A stretch of DNA of 64,000 bases from Leptospira licerasiae serovar Varillal str. VAR 010 (GTDB lineage Bacteria > Spirochaetota > Leptospiria > Leptospirales > Leptospiraceae): positions 267,552 to 331,551 of the forward strand of contig NZ_AHOO02000009.1 in assembly GCF_000244755.1 (NCBI RefSeq), in the 5' to 3' direction. Made by a program: the position numbers and the translations under genes. Numbering within the stretch: the first letter of the stretch is position 1; each line of letters begins with the position of its first letter. The notes below the pieces were generated by a model. It saw only the letters and a list, made by a program, of their open reading frames with translations. It searched no databases and was not told the DNA's origin. Positions 44,738 to 53,315 of this stretch are shown in pieces.

Positions 44738-45766
44738 ATGATAACTTATCTTTTTGGAGCCGGTGCCTCTTATAATGCCTTGCCATTAGCAAATCAAATG
44801 CCATCGGATATTGCCAACCTTATAGAGAAGTTGCTAACTCAAGGTTATGCAAGTTCTGATGAAGAAAATCAAGGTTATCGTATTGCCGATGTATTCAAGG
44901 AATATGTGGCTAATACTCGGTCTATGCTTGATGAAATTCGAAGAAGTGAATACCAAACAATTGACGATTACGCGTATGATAAAGCTCAATCTGGATCAGA
45001 TATTAATTATATTCGCGCTATAATATCAATTTATCTAATGATTAAGCAGATCGTCGAGCCTAGTACGTATGAGTTTCGCTATCGAAGGTTTTTGCAAAAA
45101 TTGCTAACAAAAGAAGAGTACAATAAAGACATTCGATTAAATTTATTGACTTGGAATTATGACAGCCAAATTGAGCTTTCTTACAAAAAGATACATAGTT
45201 ATTCTTGGATGCGTGATATTCACGAAAAACTAAACATTTTCCCGTTGATAAATCAATTTGGTCAAGAAATTGATAATTACTCTATTAAAGATTTAAATGT
45301 CTTTTATCTCAATGGGTTCTCTGGACTACATCAATCCAATTTCAGCGGAAAGCTTGAGTATATTTCAATAAAGGATTATTTAATTCCAGGGGATTTAAAA
45401 AGCGTATTTAGTAATTTAATGTATTTTTATGCACGTTATAAGGAAAAAATTTTGCTATCTCCTATCATAAGATTTGGATGGGAGGAAGAAGAATTTAATA
45501 GAAAAATGTTCAACCATATACTCGAAGCAGTAAAAGATACTCGGAAACTGATTTTCATTGGTTATTCATATCCAGATACAAATCGGAGAATAGACAGGTT
45601 GTTGATAGATAACATGAATAAGCTCGAACGAATTATTATTCAAGAACCTTCTCTCGATTCTTATAAATTGACTGAATTTAAGCTCAAGGAATTCTTTCCC
45701 GATCTAAGGATAGTGAATTTAAATCAGGTGAACGATTTCTATATTCCTGATGAATTATTAATTTAA
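44738..45766 (+). CDS. Cassette 5: SIR2-like protein, putative NAD-degrading effector
   Basis: 342 residues. The SIR2-like Rossmann motifs are present: YLFGAGASYNALPLANQM (7-11 GAGAS), LLTWNYDSQIELSY (138-142) and LIFIGYSYPDTNRRIDRLL (the GxSxxD-type strand, about 275). In many anti-phage systems such stand-alone SIR2 domains hydrolyse NAD+ to stop infected cells. No partner such as an Argonaute, HerA or DSR domain is seen, and the C-terminal part is short. It starts 29 bp after the border of cassette 5 (44709-45926). Confidence 0.78.
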   Translation: MITYLFGAGASYNALPLANQMPSDIANLIEKLLTQGYASSDEENQGYRIADVFKEYVANTRSMLDEIRRSEYQTIDDYAYDKAQSGSDINYIRAIISIYLMIKQIVEPSTYEFRYRRFLQKLLTKEEYNKDIRLNLLTWNYDSQIELSYKKIHSYSWMRDIHEKLNIFPLINQFGQEIDNYSIKDLNVFYLNGFSGLHQSNFSGKLEYISIKDYLIPGDLKSVFSNLMYFYARYKEKILLSPIIRFGWEEEEFNRKMFNHILEAVKDTRKLIFIGYSYPDTNRRIDRLLIDNMNKLERIIIQEPSLDSYKLTEFKLKEFFPDLRIVNLNQVNDFYIPDELLI

Positions 45767-45779
45767 TAATTGTCACGTC

Positions 45780-45932
45780 GTCTAACTGTCGGTTCTGACG
45801 CTTCGCTTCGAGATCGCTACGCGACTCTCGCTTGGCCTTCGGCACATTCCGCTTTGTCACTCGTCTTGCTAAGCAAGCCTCGCGCCAAGTCCTTCGGACT
45901 CGCGGAACGTCGTCAAACCTTGGTCGTTAGCC
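45780..45932 (+). repeat. attC site of cassette 5
   Basis: 153 bp. R'' GTCTAAC, R' GTTAGCC. L'' GGTTCTGACG with L' CGTCAAACC (one extra base). Inner stem TTCCGC/GCGGAA. Confidence 0.92.
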
Positions 45933-45988
45933 GCCATTATTATTAATTTTTTTTATTTCTGAAAAAGTAAGATCAAAAGTAATTATAT

Positions 45989-46597
45989 ATGAGAAGTTGC
46001 AAATTTTGTAATCTAATCTTATTGGTAGCTATTTCGTTAATGTATAATTGTAATACAATCAACGCTTATACTAAAAATAGAGCGATTGATTTTTCTGATG
46101 TATTGGGAATAAGCATTGATAAATCTGCAGGAGCTTCTGTCGCTATAGGACCGTTAACAGTAGGGGCGATTGCGTCACAGAGTATCATCTTATTTAAGAA
46201 TGGTAAGTCTTGCATTCAATCTGATTCTTTTGCTGCAATAATAGCACTTGGAGAAACTGGAAGTTTGCCACCTTGTACCTACGTAGAACTAACATTAGGC
46301 CCAGGAATTGTAACCGATATCTTACTTCACGGAGAAGCATTAACTGATAATTTTTACTCTCAAAGAGGTAAAGTGTATAGACCGAACAGGGAATTTCCAT
46401 TGCATTTATATGGGAGATTGAAAGTTAGTGTGGGTTTTATTTTAGGGGCGACTGTTGAAGTTAATTGGATTGAATTTATTGATTTGTTATTAGGAATAGT
46501 AGGCTTCGATTTACTTAAAGATGATATTTGGGTTGTCGATGAAAAGGGCCAATTAAGGATCAAGGTCGATACAAAGAGCAATAATAACGGCGGCTAA
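45989..46597 (+). CDS. Cassette 6: putative lipoprotein
   Basis: 202 residues with a lipoprotein signal (FCNLILLVAISLMYNC, Cys at about 21). The mature part is beta-rich with hydrophobic repeats (SVAIGPLTVGAIASQSIILF, TYVELTLGPGIVTDILL, LKVSVGFILGATVEVNWIEFIDLLLGIVGF). No known domain. The TAA stop (46595-46597) lies inside the R'' box of its own attC, so the gene uses the recombination site as its end. A surface or periplasmic protein is expected; it stands out among the mostly cytoplasmic cargo. Confidence 0.65.
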   Translation: MRSCKFCNLILLVAISLMYNCNTINAYTKNRAIDFSDVLGISIDKSAGASVAIGPLTVGAIASQSIILFKNGKSCIQSDSFAAIIALGETGSLPPCTYVELTLGPGIVTDILLHGEALTDNFYSQRGKVYRPNREFPLHLYGRLKVSVGFILGATVEVNWIEFIDLLLGIVGFDLLKDDIWVVDEKGQLRIKVDTKSNNNGG

Positions 46598-46744
46598 CTA
46601 ACAGCTCTGGCGCAGCGCTTCGGGATTGCTTCGCAACCCTCGCTTGGCCTTCGGCACATTCCGCTTTGTCACTCGCCTTGCAGGGCAAGTCTCGCGCCAA
46701 GTCCTGCGGACTCGCGGAACGTCGCCAAGCGTTGGACGTTAGCC
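46592..46744 (+). repeat. attC site of cassette 6
   Basis: 153 bp. R'' GGCTAAC, R' GTTAGCC. L'' AGCTCTGGCG with L' CGCCAAGC. Carries GTTGGACGTT before R' as attC1 does, where the others have TTGGTCGTT. Confidence 0.92.
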
Positions 46745-46764
46745 GCCATAGCGATGAAAAATTT

Positions 46765-47688
46765 ATGATTATATTAGAAAAAATGAACAAAGGAGATGAA
46801 GTAATTATAACTTCTCTTTTAGGGCATATTTCCCAAAGATTCTTTTTCGGATACGTGTCTCCGACTTTGAGTAATCCGTTTCAAAGCTTTCAGGCAATTT
46901 TTGCTAAAAATCTTGAGGCATGCAATCGTTATGAAGATACTGATACATTTTGGAAAGCTTATGGAAATGAGGACTTTATTTATATAAATGATAATTTCGA
47001 ATTTTTAGATATGCCAGGGCTTTCATACGTTCACTTGTACAAGAAGTGTATTGAGCGAAAAATAAATAGGAATTTCCGAATTCATAACCGCAATTTTAGC
47101 AAGATAAAAAAATGGGAAACGAAAGGGAGACTATTCGATACAAATTCTTCAAGAATTGACTTTGATCTAAAATTTAGTAGGTTAGCAGCTCAAGGGATTT
47201 CATTCTATTTAATTCGTTTACATATATATCTACTTCGACTTCGGTTGAAATGGTTCTTTAGTCCCTTTTTAGTAACTTATTACTTTATAGTTGATAATTT
47301 TATAATTGGTTTTTCTAAATTCAAAGATTATAGAACCAAACTACTTGATTATCAGGAAATCTTAAATGATAAAGAGTTGGCTAAATTAATTTCAGGTGGG
47401 AAAGATTACAAAGAGCAACTTGCCTCTGCGCATAAGGAGTTAGAAGTGGCACGAGATGCTTATATTGAAATGAATAAAGTAGTAATTGGTCTGCTAATTG
47501 CAGTGATAACTATTTTGATAAATCTACTCGTATCTAGCTCAGAGCATATTACCAAAGAAAGAGAACTTATTACGGCTAATGAAAAAATTAGGAAACTTGA
47601 ACAAACCGAAATTAGCAAGTCATTGCAAATAAATAATTTACTGACGAAAATTGAAGTGCTGGAGATGAAGCTTTTTCTTAAAAGATAA
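46765..47688 (+). CDS. Cassette 7: membrane protein with C-terminal TM and coiled coil
   Basis: About 307 residues from ATG 46765 (MIILEKMNKGDEVII); ATG 46783 is also possible, and the open frame from 46666 begins inside attC6. A hydrophobic pair lies near the middle (LRLRLKWFFSPFLVTYYFIVDNFIIGF), one clear membrane helix near the end (VVIGLLIAVITILINLLVSS), then a 45-residue coiled coil (ITKERELITANEKIRKLEQ). No family recognised. The N-terminal 140 residues are soluble and could hold the activity. Confidence 0.62.
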   Translation: MIILEKMNKGDEVIITSLLGHISQRFFFGYVSPTLSNPFQSFQAIFAKNLEACNRYEDTDTFWKAYGNEDFIYINDNFEFLDMPGLSYVHLYKKCIERKINRNFRIHNRNFSKIKKWETKGRLFDTNSSRIDFDLKFSRLAAQGISFYLIRLHIYLLRLRLKWFFSPFLVTYYFIVDNFIIGFSKFKDYRTKLLDYQEILNDKELAKLISGGKDYKEQLASAHKELEVARDAYIEMNKVVIGLLIAVITILINLLVSSSEHITKERELITANEKIRKLEQTEISKSLQINNLLTKIEVLEMKLFLKR

Positions 47689-47712
47689 AAAACTAAGAAT
47701 CATCGTTACGGC

Positions 47713-47871
47713 GGCTAACTATCGGCTCTGACGCTTCGCTTCGAGATTGCTTACGCAACTCTTGCTCGGCCTCCGGCACATTGGCTCAGTCACTCGAATT
47801 GCAAAGGCAATTCTCGCGCCTGTCTTCACTTCGTTCAGCTCGCCAACGTCGTCAAGCCTTGGTCGTTAGGC
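47713..47871 (+). repeat. attC site of cassette 7
   Basis: 159 bp, the longest. R'' GGCTAAC, R' GTTAGGC. L'' GGCTCTGACG with L' CGTCAAGCC. Inner stem ATTGGC/GCCAAC has changed on both sides together. The third hairpin is replaced by CTTCACTTCGTTCAG. Confidence 0.9.
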
Positions 47872-47907
47872 GAAAGACCTCAAAGAATATTGTTTTGATA
47901 GGAAGAA

Positions 47908-49344
47908 ATGGAACAACCGAAGACATTTATATCATATAGTTGGAGTTCGCCAGACCATGAAAATAGAGTATTGAATTTGGCAACCGAGCTTGTAAATTCT
48001 GGAGTGCAAGTCATTTTAGATAAATGGGATTTAAAAGAAGGAAATGATTCGATAGCATTTATGGAGTCGATGGTGACAGACCCTTCAATTCAAAAGGTTA
48101 TTCTAGTATGTGACCGGGTGTATTCCGAGAAGGCAAATGAAAGAAAGGGAGGGGTTGGAACGGAAGCGCAAATAATTTCCGGTGAGATTTATCGAAAGGC
48201 AGATCAAGGGAAGTTTGTAGCAGTAGTTGTCGAAAAAGATCAAGACGGGAACGCATTTTTGCCTGCATACTATAAGAATAGAATCTACATCGATTTGTCT
48301 TACTCATCAGATTACACAAATGGGTTTACTCAGCTTCTTCGCTGGCTTTATAATAAACCACTTTATCAAAAACCAGAAATAGGAAAGCCTCCTAAATTTG
48401 TGTCAAATGAAACCTCTTTAATTAATAGTAGCCTCTTACATAACCATTTATGCAAAGCAATAAGAGAAAACAGCGATTCTCAGAAAGGATTGCTAAGAGA
48501 ATATCTTGAATTAATAACTGATAATTTTGAAAAATTAAGAATTACTGAACCTGATTCAAATTCTTTTGATGATCAGGTTGTTTCCAGTATATCAGATTTT
48601 ATTCCTTATAGAAATGAATTTCTTGAAATTGTTAATCTTCTTTCAAAATACGAAACAGACGCAGCTTCATTAAATCAATTTCATAAATTTTTCGAATCGC
48701 TAATACCATTTCAATATAATCAGAAAATACCCGGCTCATATAGAGATTGGGATTTTGATAATTTTAAGTTTATAATCCAGGAATTATTTTTATTATTAAT
48801 TGCTACTTTGCTTAAGCATGAGCGATTTCAGACGGCCGCATATTTCCTATCGCAGAGATACTACTATTCTACAGATAGATCGGGAATTTCAATGCAGCAT
48901 TTTTCAATATTCCGCCAACCTTTAGCTTCTTTGAAATTTCGAAATAGTAGGTTAAAGCTAGGTCGTCTCTCATTGCATGCTGATTTACTAAAAGAAAGAG
49001 CTCAAGAATCTATGATTGATTTTACTTCGATAATGCAAGCAGACTTTGTTTTATACTTTAAAGGAATACTTGATTCGATACGAAATGAAGAGCATAATTT
49101 TTGGTGGCCTGATACATTGCTTTACATGTCTCATTGGCCTAAGAAATTCGAAATATTTGCGCGCTGCGAATCGCTTTCTTACTTTGAAAAAGTGAAAATT
49201 CTTTTTGGCATCCAAATTAAAGGAGAATTTAGTCAAGTGTTTGATGAATTGGCTAAGGATAGGAGCCTCATCCCTAGGTGGGAAATTGAAAGTTTTGATC
49301 CAAGATTCATGCTAAATTTTGATAATTTATGCAAGTATAATTAA
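47908..49344 (+). CDS. Cassette 8: SEFIR-domain protein
   Basis: 478 residues. The N-terminal 150 residues are a SEFIR domain, a TIR relative: KTFISYSWSSPDHENRVLNLATELVNSGVQVILDKWDLKEGNDSIAFMESMV, then VILVCDRVYSEKA and GVGTEAQIISGEIY. Bacterial SEFIR proteins act in anti-phage defence, probably as NAD+-degrading or signalling enzymes. The C-terminal 300 residues are helical and lack TPR or NB-ARC motifs; they may be the sensor. Cassette 47866-49501; the coding region occupies most of it. Confidence 0.85.
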   Translation: MEQPKTFISYSWSSPDHENRVLNLATELVNSGVQVILDKWDLKEGNDSIAFMESMVTDPSIQKVILVCDRVYSEKANERKGGVGTEAQIISGEIYRKADQGKFVAVVVEKDQDGNAFLPAYYKNRIYIDLSYSSDYTNGFTQLLRWLYNKPLYQKPEIGKPPKFVSNETSLINSSLLHNHLCKAIRENSDSQKGLLREYLELITDNFEKLRITEPDSNSFDDQVVSSISDFIPYRNEFLEIVNLLSKYETDAASLNQFHKFFESLIPFQYNQKIPGSYRDWDFDNFKFIIQELFLLLIATLLKHERFQTAAYFLSQRYYYSTDRSGISMQHFSIFRQPLASLKFRNSRLKLGRLSLHADLLKERAQESMIDFTSIMQADFVLYFKGILDSIRNEEHNFWWPDTLLYMSHWPKKFEIFARCESLSYFEKVKILFGIQIKGEFSQVFDELAKDRSLIPRWEIESFDPRFMLNFDNLCKYN

Positions 49345-49365
49345 CCGAAAGAATTTCGGTCCTTC

Positions 49366-49507
49366 GCCTAACTTTCGGTGCCTCCGCGCCGCTCGGGGAT
49401 TGCTTTGCAACCCGCTCGCTTGGGCTTCGCCACATTCGCGTCCGTCACTTCGTTTGCATAAGCAAACTCGTGCAGTTGCGAACGTCGGAGCACCTCGGTC
49501 GTTAGGC
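49366..49507 (+). repeat. attC site of cassette 8 (short type)
   Basis: 142 bp. R'' GCCTAAC, R' GTTAGGC. L'' GGTGCCTCCG with L' CGGAGCACC. Inner stem TTCGC/GCGAA; lacks the third hairpin found in 154-bp sites. Confidence 0.92.
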
Positions 49508-49544
49508 GACATTTTTTGAATTGTACTGCTTATAAGAAAATGAT

Positions 49545-50270
49545 ATGAAAGTAAAAATAGAACCGCAAACGTTTACAGTTTCCCGTGATGGTGCAAACAT
49601 TCAGTTAAACTTAATAATCGCAGATACTCCTGTTCTCGAAATACTAAATAGTGGAAAAAAGATTGCAGAAATTAAAAAAGCAAACTTGAAGGAAACTTTT
49701 GCGATTCATGGGAAAACATCCGACTTTAAGCTAACTGTTTGGTTTAGATTTCCTAATATTTCCTTTTTTTATTTTGCGGATCTATATGGCATTGGGATAG
49801 AGTTAGACGATTATCCTTTAAAAGGAACAATCGCCGATCCAGATAAATCGATTTTGAAAGGCCTATACGCATTATCATTTGTAACTTGTATATTTTTGAT
49901 TAAAAGTGTTACGACTATCCGCTGGTATTATTATGAAGATTCACGTTCATTCCTTACCTCGATACTTTATTCTTTCGATTATATCGCTCCATTTCTAATG
50001 TTAAGTTTCGGAGCAGTTGCTATAGTTCTAAATAAATATGAGCGATCTGCCTTTATTATTGGTATTATATGGGCCTTATTAGAATTTTTAGATTACTCAG
50101 TTAGTCTTAAATCTGCTTTTGAAAAAGGAGTTTCATTCTCCTGGCTGACAACTGTTATTTGGATAACTATGAGAAGCAATTCAATGTATATGTTATGGAA
50201 TGGCTTACAAAGTAGTATAAAAAAACGTCGCCTAACTATCGGTGCCTCCGCTACGTTCGTGGATCGCTAA
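49545..50270 (+). CDS. Cassette 9: four-TM membrane protein with N-terminal beta domain
   Basis: 241 residues. The first 95 residues are beta-rich and soluble (KVKIEPQTFTVSRDGANIQLNLIIADTPVLEIL). Four membrane segments follow (LYALSFVTCIFLIKSV; FDYIAPFLMLSFGAVAIVL; AFIIGIIWALLEFL; a last one near SWLTTVIWI). The stop lies 34 bp inside attC9, so the last 14 residues are coded by the recombination site and would change after cassette shuffling only if the crossover moved; they are constant here. No family recognised. Confidence 0.6.
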   Translation: MKVKIEPQTFTVSRDGANIQLNLIIADTPVLEILNSGKKIAEIKKANLKETFAIHGKTSDFKLTVWFRFPNISFFYFADLYGIGIELDDYPLKGTIADPDKSILKGLYALSFVTCIFLIKSVTTIRWYYYEDSRSFLTSILYSFDYIAPFLMLSFGAVAIVLNKYERSAFIIGIIWALLEFLDYSVSLKSAFEKGVSFSWLTTVIWITMRSNSMYMLWNGLQSSIKKRRLTIGASATFVDR

Positions 50271-50370
50271 CGCGACCACTCACTCGGGCTTCGCCACATT
50301 CGCTTCCGTCACTTCGTTTGCAGAGCAAACTCGCGCCGTTGCGAACGTCGGAGCACCTTGGTCGTTAGGC
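50230..50370 (+). repeat. attC site of cassette 9 (short type)
   Basis: 141 bp. R'' GCCTAAC, R' GTTAGGC. L'' GGTGCCTCCG with L' CGGAGCACC. Inner stem ATTCGC/GCGAAC. Confidence 0.92.
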
Positions 50371-50402
50371 GAAAGCTCTGCAGAAAATTATAGTAAACTG
50401 TT

Positions 50403-50425
50403 GCGGGCGTCCGTGCCCGCTTTTT
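50403..50425 (+). terminator. Rho-independent terminator at the start of cassette 10
   Basis: GCGGGC-(6)-GCCCGC followed by TTTTT. It precedes the toxin-antitoxin promoters and would block read-through from upstream cassettes, so the module is insulated. Confidence 0.8.
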
Positions 50426-50445
50426 AAGTGTTTGAACTTCGAGTA

Positions 50446-50511
50446 TTGACAATATGTATCATTATACATATAAATATCTGTATTGACATAAATATCGTTT
50501 TCGGCTATCCT
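50446..50511 (+). promoter_or_regulatory. Two promoters and an operator for brnTA
   Basis: Promoter 1: TTGACA (50446-50451), 17-bp spacer, TATAAA (50469-50474). Promoter 2: TTGACA (50483-50488), 17-bp spacer, TATCCT (50506-50511). ATATGTAT (50452-50459) and ATACATAT (50464-50471) form a perfect 8-bp inverted repeat within promoter 1, a likely BrnA operator. Start codon at 50520 leaves almost no leader from promoter 2. Confidence 0.8.
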
Positions 50512-50519
50512 ATGTATAA

Positions 50520-50801
50520 ATGGAGTTTGAATGGGATCCTGCAAAGAATGAAGAAAATTTGCGGAAACATGGAATTGACTTCTACGAGGCTCAACGGGCT
50601 TTCTTGGATCCCAACCGTGTTATCACTCTGGATGTTGTTCATTCTTCAGATTCGGAAAAGAGATATTATTGTTTTGGCCTTATTGATTCACATGTATCAA
50701 CCGTAAGATTTACCGTTAGAAATGGCAAGATTCGAATCATTGGGGCCGGTTATTGGAGGCAAGGTAAGAAAGTTTATGAAAAAGAAAACGAGATACACTG
50801 A
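50520..50801 (+). CDS. brnT: Cassette 10: BrnT-family toxin
   Basis: 93 residues. The family pattern is clear: MEFEWDPAKNEENLRKHGIDFYEAQRAFLDPN, then EKRYYCFGLID and the end RIIGAGYWRQGKKVYEKE. BrnT is a RelE-fold ribonuclease that inhibits translation and is neutralised by BrnA. In the usual BrnTA order the toxin gene comes first, as here, and overlaps the antitoxin gene by 26 bp. Expressed from two promoters in the cassette itself. Confidence 0.92.
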   Translation: MEFEWDPAKNEENLRKHGIDFYEAQRAFLDPNRVITLDVVHSSDSEKRYYCFGLIDSHVSTVRFTVRNGKIRIIGAGYWRQGKKVYEKENEIH

Positions 50802-51030
50802 TGCACCGGCATCTATATCATCTTCAATTAAATCTTCTGTTGTAATTGATGATTTCCTTCCTCCTCCAAACAAGCTTGTTTTGAAAGAGGATAATTCCAA
50901 AATAACTATAGTCTTAAGTAAGAAGAGTATTTCATTCTTTAAAGAGCAATCTAAAAGATCTGGAGTTCCTTATCAGACTATGATTAAGAAAGTCCTGGAT
51001 TTATATACTGAGCATTACGCTCATAAATGA
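50776..51030 (+). CDS. brnA: Cassette 10: BrnA-family antitoxin
   Basis: 84 residues from ATG 50776 (MKKKTRYTDAPASIS); the open frame runs further upstream inside brnT but this start fits the antitoxin. The C-terminal part is a ribbon-helix-helix: KITIVLSKKSISFFKEQSKRSGVPYQTMIKKVLDLYTEH. It should bind BrnT and repress the operon through the inverted repeat at 50452-50471. In integron arrays such modules stabilise the neighbouring cassettes. Confidence 0.88.
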   Translation: MKKKTRYTDAPASISSSIKSSVVIDDFLPPPNKLVLKEDNSKITIVLSKKSISFFKEQSKRSGVPYQTMIKKVLDLYTEHYAHK

Positions 51031-51082
51031 TTTAAAGCGCCATCCATGGCTTAATTCTATTGTATTAGCTCGCAGAGCCTTC

Positions 51083-51236
51083 GCCTAACTTTCGGTGCTT
51101 CCGCAGCGCTGCGGGATTGCTTCGCAACCCTTGCTTGGGCTACGCCACATTTCGCTTTGTCACTCGCCTTGCAGAGCAAGTCTCGCGCCAAGTGCTTCCG
51201 CACTCGCGAAACGTCGGAACACCTTGGTCGTTAGCC
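51083..51236 (+). repeat. attC site of cassette 10
   Basis: 154 bp. R'' GCCTAAC, R' GTTAGCC. L'' GGTGCTTCCG with L' CGGAACACC. Inner stem TTTCGC/GCGAAA. Almost identical to attC17. Confidence 0.92.
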
Positions 51237-51259
51237 GCCATTACTAAAACGGTTCAAAC

Positions 51260-51688
51260 ATGAAATTTATTCTGTTAGCAAATGGAGGTATTCCACTATT
51301 ATTTGAAAGTTGGTTGCTGGGAATAATTAATATCCCTTTGGCATTTATTGAATTTACTTCTCTCTTTCTTTTAATTAAGTTTCAAACAAATCAAACGGTT
51401 CCTGTTTATGCTTTCTTCTTTATATTTCTTGGGAATATATTGTCATCATTGCTATTTGTTCCGGTTGGAATGGTTGCTGGAACAGGAAATGTTGGGGAAT
51501 ATAGTTTCTTCTTTTTGTTATTGTTGTCACTAATAGCTTCCATAATTATTGAATTTCCATTTTATCATTTTTCTGTTTATAAATTAGGTGAGTTGGAGTT
51601 AAGCAAACTCATATTTTTTGGATATCTGGTTTGTATTCATTTAGTTTCTTATCTTATACTTGTTGGCTCTTTTTTCGCTTTTAGGTAG
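51260..51688 (+). CDS. Cassette 11: four-TM membrane protein, copy 1
   Basis: 142 residues, almost wholly hydrophobic, four membrane helices (LLGIINIPLAFIEFTSLFLLI; VYAFFFIFLGNILSSLLFVPVG; YSFFFLLLLSLIASIIIEFPF; LIFFGYLVCIHLVSYLILVG). The N-terminal helix could also act as a signal anchor. No family recognised. The complete 649-bp cassette is repeated at 57343-57991 with no difference that I can find by eye. A small membrane protein kept in two copies could be an immunity protein or a pore-former. Confidence 0.68.
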   Translation: MKFILLANGGIPLLFESWLLGIINIPLAFIEFTSLFLLIKFQTNQTVPVYAFFFIFLGNILSSLLFVPVGMVAGTGNVGEYSFFFLLLLSLIASIIIEFPFYHFSVYKLGELELSKLIFFGYLVCIHLVSYLILVGSFFAFR

Positions 51689-51730
51689 TTTGTTGGTTAA
51701 GTTAAATGCTTTGGGCAAGGAAGTAACGGC

Positions 51731-51885
51731 GGCTAACTGTCGGTTCTGACGCTGCGCTTCGAGATCGCTACGCGACTCTCGCTTGGGCTTACGCCACATT
51801 CCGCTTTGTCACTCGTCTTGCAGGGCAAGCCTCGCGCCAAGTCCTTACGGACTCGCGAAACGTCGTCAAACCTTGGTCGTTATAC
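51731..51885 (+). repeat. attC site of cassette 11
   Basis: 155 bp. R'' GGCTAAC, R' GTTATAC. L'' GGTTCTGACG with L' CGTCAAACC. Inner arms TTCCGC and GCGAAA are mismatched at one pair. Same as attC18 up to the crossover. Confidence 0.92.
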
Positions 51886-51907
51886 GCCATGACTATAGAA
51901 GATATCT

Positions 51908-52603
51908 ATGAAGCCTAAAAAAATTCTTAAATTAATAACTCTATTTGCAGTGGGTTTCCTTGTAGTCCCATTAATACTTTATTTTTATCAGTTTAATATG
52001 GGCTTGGCTACAACTGATCAGGCCTGGGCAAATTTTGGATCCTATTTTGGCGGAGTAACCGCTGCGGTCTTTTCATTTGCAAGCTTCGTATCAGTCCTTT
52101 ACGGATTGGTTCGTGCTGAAGACGTTCGAACATCTGAGAATGAAGAAAAGCATATCTTTGCACTCATTGATTTATTGGGTCGTCATAAGTCTTTTATGCA
52201 TTGCTATGTTTTGCAAGAAGATCTGCATAGTTCGCAAGTTGTTGAAAGATATAATCAGGCTTTTTATAACTTTGCAATTCCCACGGTGGATGGGATAAAT
52301 ATCTCTTTTAGTCCTGTGCCATATTTTTCCTTAGAAAACTCTGTCAGTGTTTATTGCAATTTGATCATATATATTTTGGAATATATTGACACGACTTCGA
52401 ATAAATTAAAATACACAGAGATATTTTTATCCCAACTTTCGGAAACTGATAGGCAATGTGTGGTTTCTCAAAATATAGATTTCTTTGAAAAGCATCCTGA
52501 AATCAGGCGAAAGCTAATCGTAGAAAATAAGTATGTTAGTATAAAGAATATAAAAAGTAAAGTTGATGAAGTAATTAAGGCTTGGGGCGGCACTTACAAA
52601 TAG
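51908..52603 (+). CDS. Cassette 12: putative phage abortive infection (AbiC-like) protein
   Basis: 231 residues. Two N-terminal membrane segments (ILKLITLFAVGFLVVPLILYFY and FGGVTAAVFSFASFVSVLYGLV) with AWANFGSYFGG between them, then a helical cytoplasmic domain containing YCNLIIYILEYIDTTSN. This W-x-x-FG-x-YFGG plus Y-x-x-L-Y-x-I-L-x-Y-I pattern is that of the putative phage abortive infection family (putAbiC). Mechanism unknown. Cassette 51880-52745. Confidence 0.6.
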   Translation: MKPKKILKLITLFAVGFLVVPLILYFYQFNMGLATTDQAWANFGSYFGGVTAAVFSFASFVSVLYGLVRAEDVRTSENEEKHIFALIDLLGRHKSFMHCYVLQEDLHSSQVVERYNQAFYNFAIPTVDGINISFSPVPYFSLENSVSVYCNLIIYILEYIDTTSNKLKYTEIFLSQLSETDRQCVVSQNIDFFEKHPEIRRKLIVENKYVSIKNIKSKVDEVIKAWGGTYK

Positions 52604-52610
52604 TCACGGC

Positions 52611-52751
52611 GTATAACTTACGGTGCCTCCGCGCCGCTTCGAGATTGCTTACGCAACTCTCGCTCGGGCTTCGCCACATTTACTTCCGTCACTGCGCTTG
52701 CTTACGCAAACTCGTGCCGTCGTAAACGTCGGAGCACCTTGGTCGTTATGC
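52611..52751 (+). repeat. attC site of cassette 12 (short type)
   Basis: 141 bp. R'' GTATAAC, R' GTTATGC. L'' GGTGCCTCCG with L' CGGAGCACC. Inner stem TTTAC/GTAAA is a compensated variant found only here. Confidence 0.92.
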
Positions 52752-52786
52752 GAAAGACGGCAAAAATAAAATTGATATAGAACAAT

Positions 52787-53293
52787 ATGATTCAATGGCA
52801 ACTATTTCCAAAGAATTTGGCTCCTCCCAATTTCATTACTGAGTTAATTCGAATATTTGAAGATCATCATTATTCAATTAATTCAGAGAATCATGAATTG
52901 CAGAGTAATGAAGTCTTAGCAATTCTTAGCCAAGAATTGTTAAAGCATAATTATCAAGTTGAAGTGGGAAAGAAGGCGGCTGAGAAAATAAATATCCCTG
53001 TATTGTACGGGAAAAATGGTAAAGTCGAAAAGTCTTTTGATGCGGACGCGTATCATTCTACCTATGAAATAGTGTTAGAAGTCGAAGCTGGTAGGGCGGT
53101 AGTAAATAATCAGTTTCTTAAAGATCTATTTCAAGCTTGTATGATGCAAAGTGTTTTATTTTTATCAATAGCTGTTAGAATTAAATATCGAGATTCTAAA
53201 GATTTCGAAAAGGTAACTACATTCTTTGAAACACTATTTGCAAGTGATAGGATTTCGCTTCCTTTAAAGGGAATTCTAATAATAGGCTATTGA
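52787..53293 (+). CDS. Cassette 13: small PD-(D/E)xK-like protein
   Basis: 168 residues. SFDADAYHSTYEIVLEVEAGRAVVNNQFLKDLFQAC contains an Asp (D85 or D87), then E98-V-E100 and a following basic and Asn residue, an arrangement seen in several restriction-like nucleases (E-x-E-x-G-R-A). The N-terminal 60 residues are helical (NFITELIRIFEDHHYS). There is no methyltransferase in the cassette, so it is not a normal restriction-modification pair. Likely a nuclease or nuclease-fold protein; the catalytic set is not certain. Confidence 0.55.
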   Translation: MIQWQLFPKNLAPPNFITELIRIFEDHHYSINSENHELQSNEVLAILSQELLKHNYQVEVGKKAAEKINIPVLYGKNGKVEKSFDADAYHSTYEIVLEVEAGRAVVNNQFLKDLFQACMMQSVLFLSIAVRIKYRDSKDFEKVTTFFETLFASDRISLPLKGILIIGY

Positions 53294-53315
53294 AGTTAAC
53301 TTCATGCCGTCCATC

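Noticed and set aside
49327..49512. Minus-strand ORFs of 61-76 codons over the attC sites (also 44534-44719, 46560-46790, 63743-63979)
   Set aside because: All share the same attC-coded protein sequence and have no starts in cassette bodies. They are shadows of the repeats.
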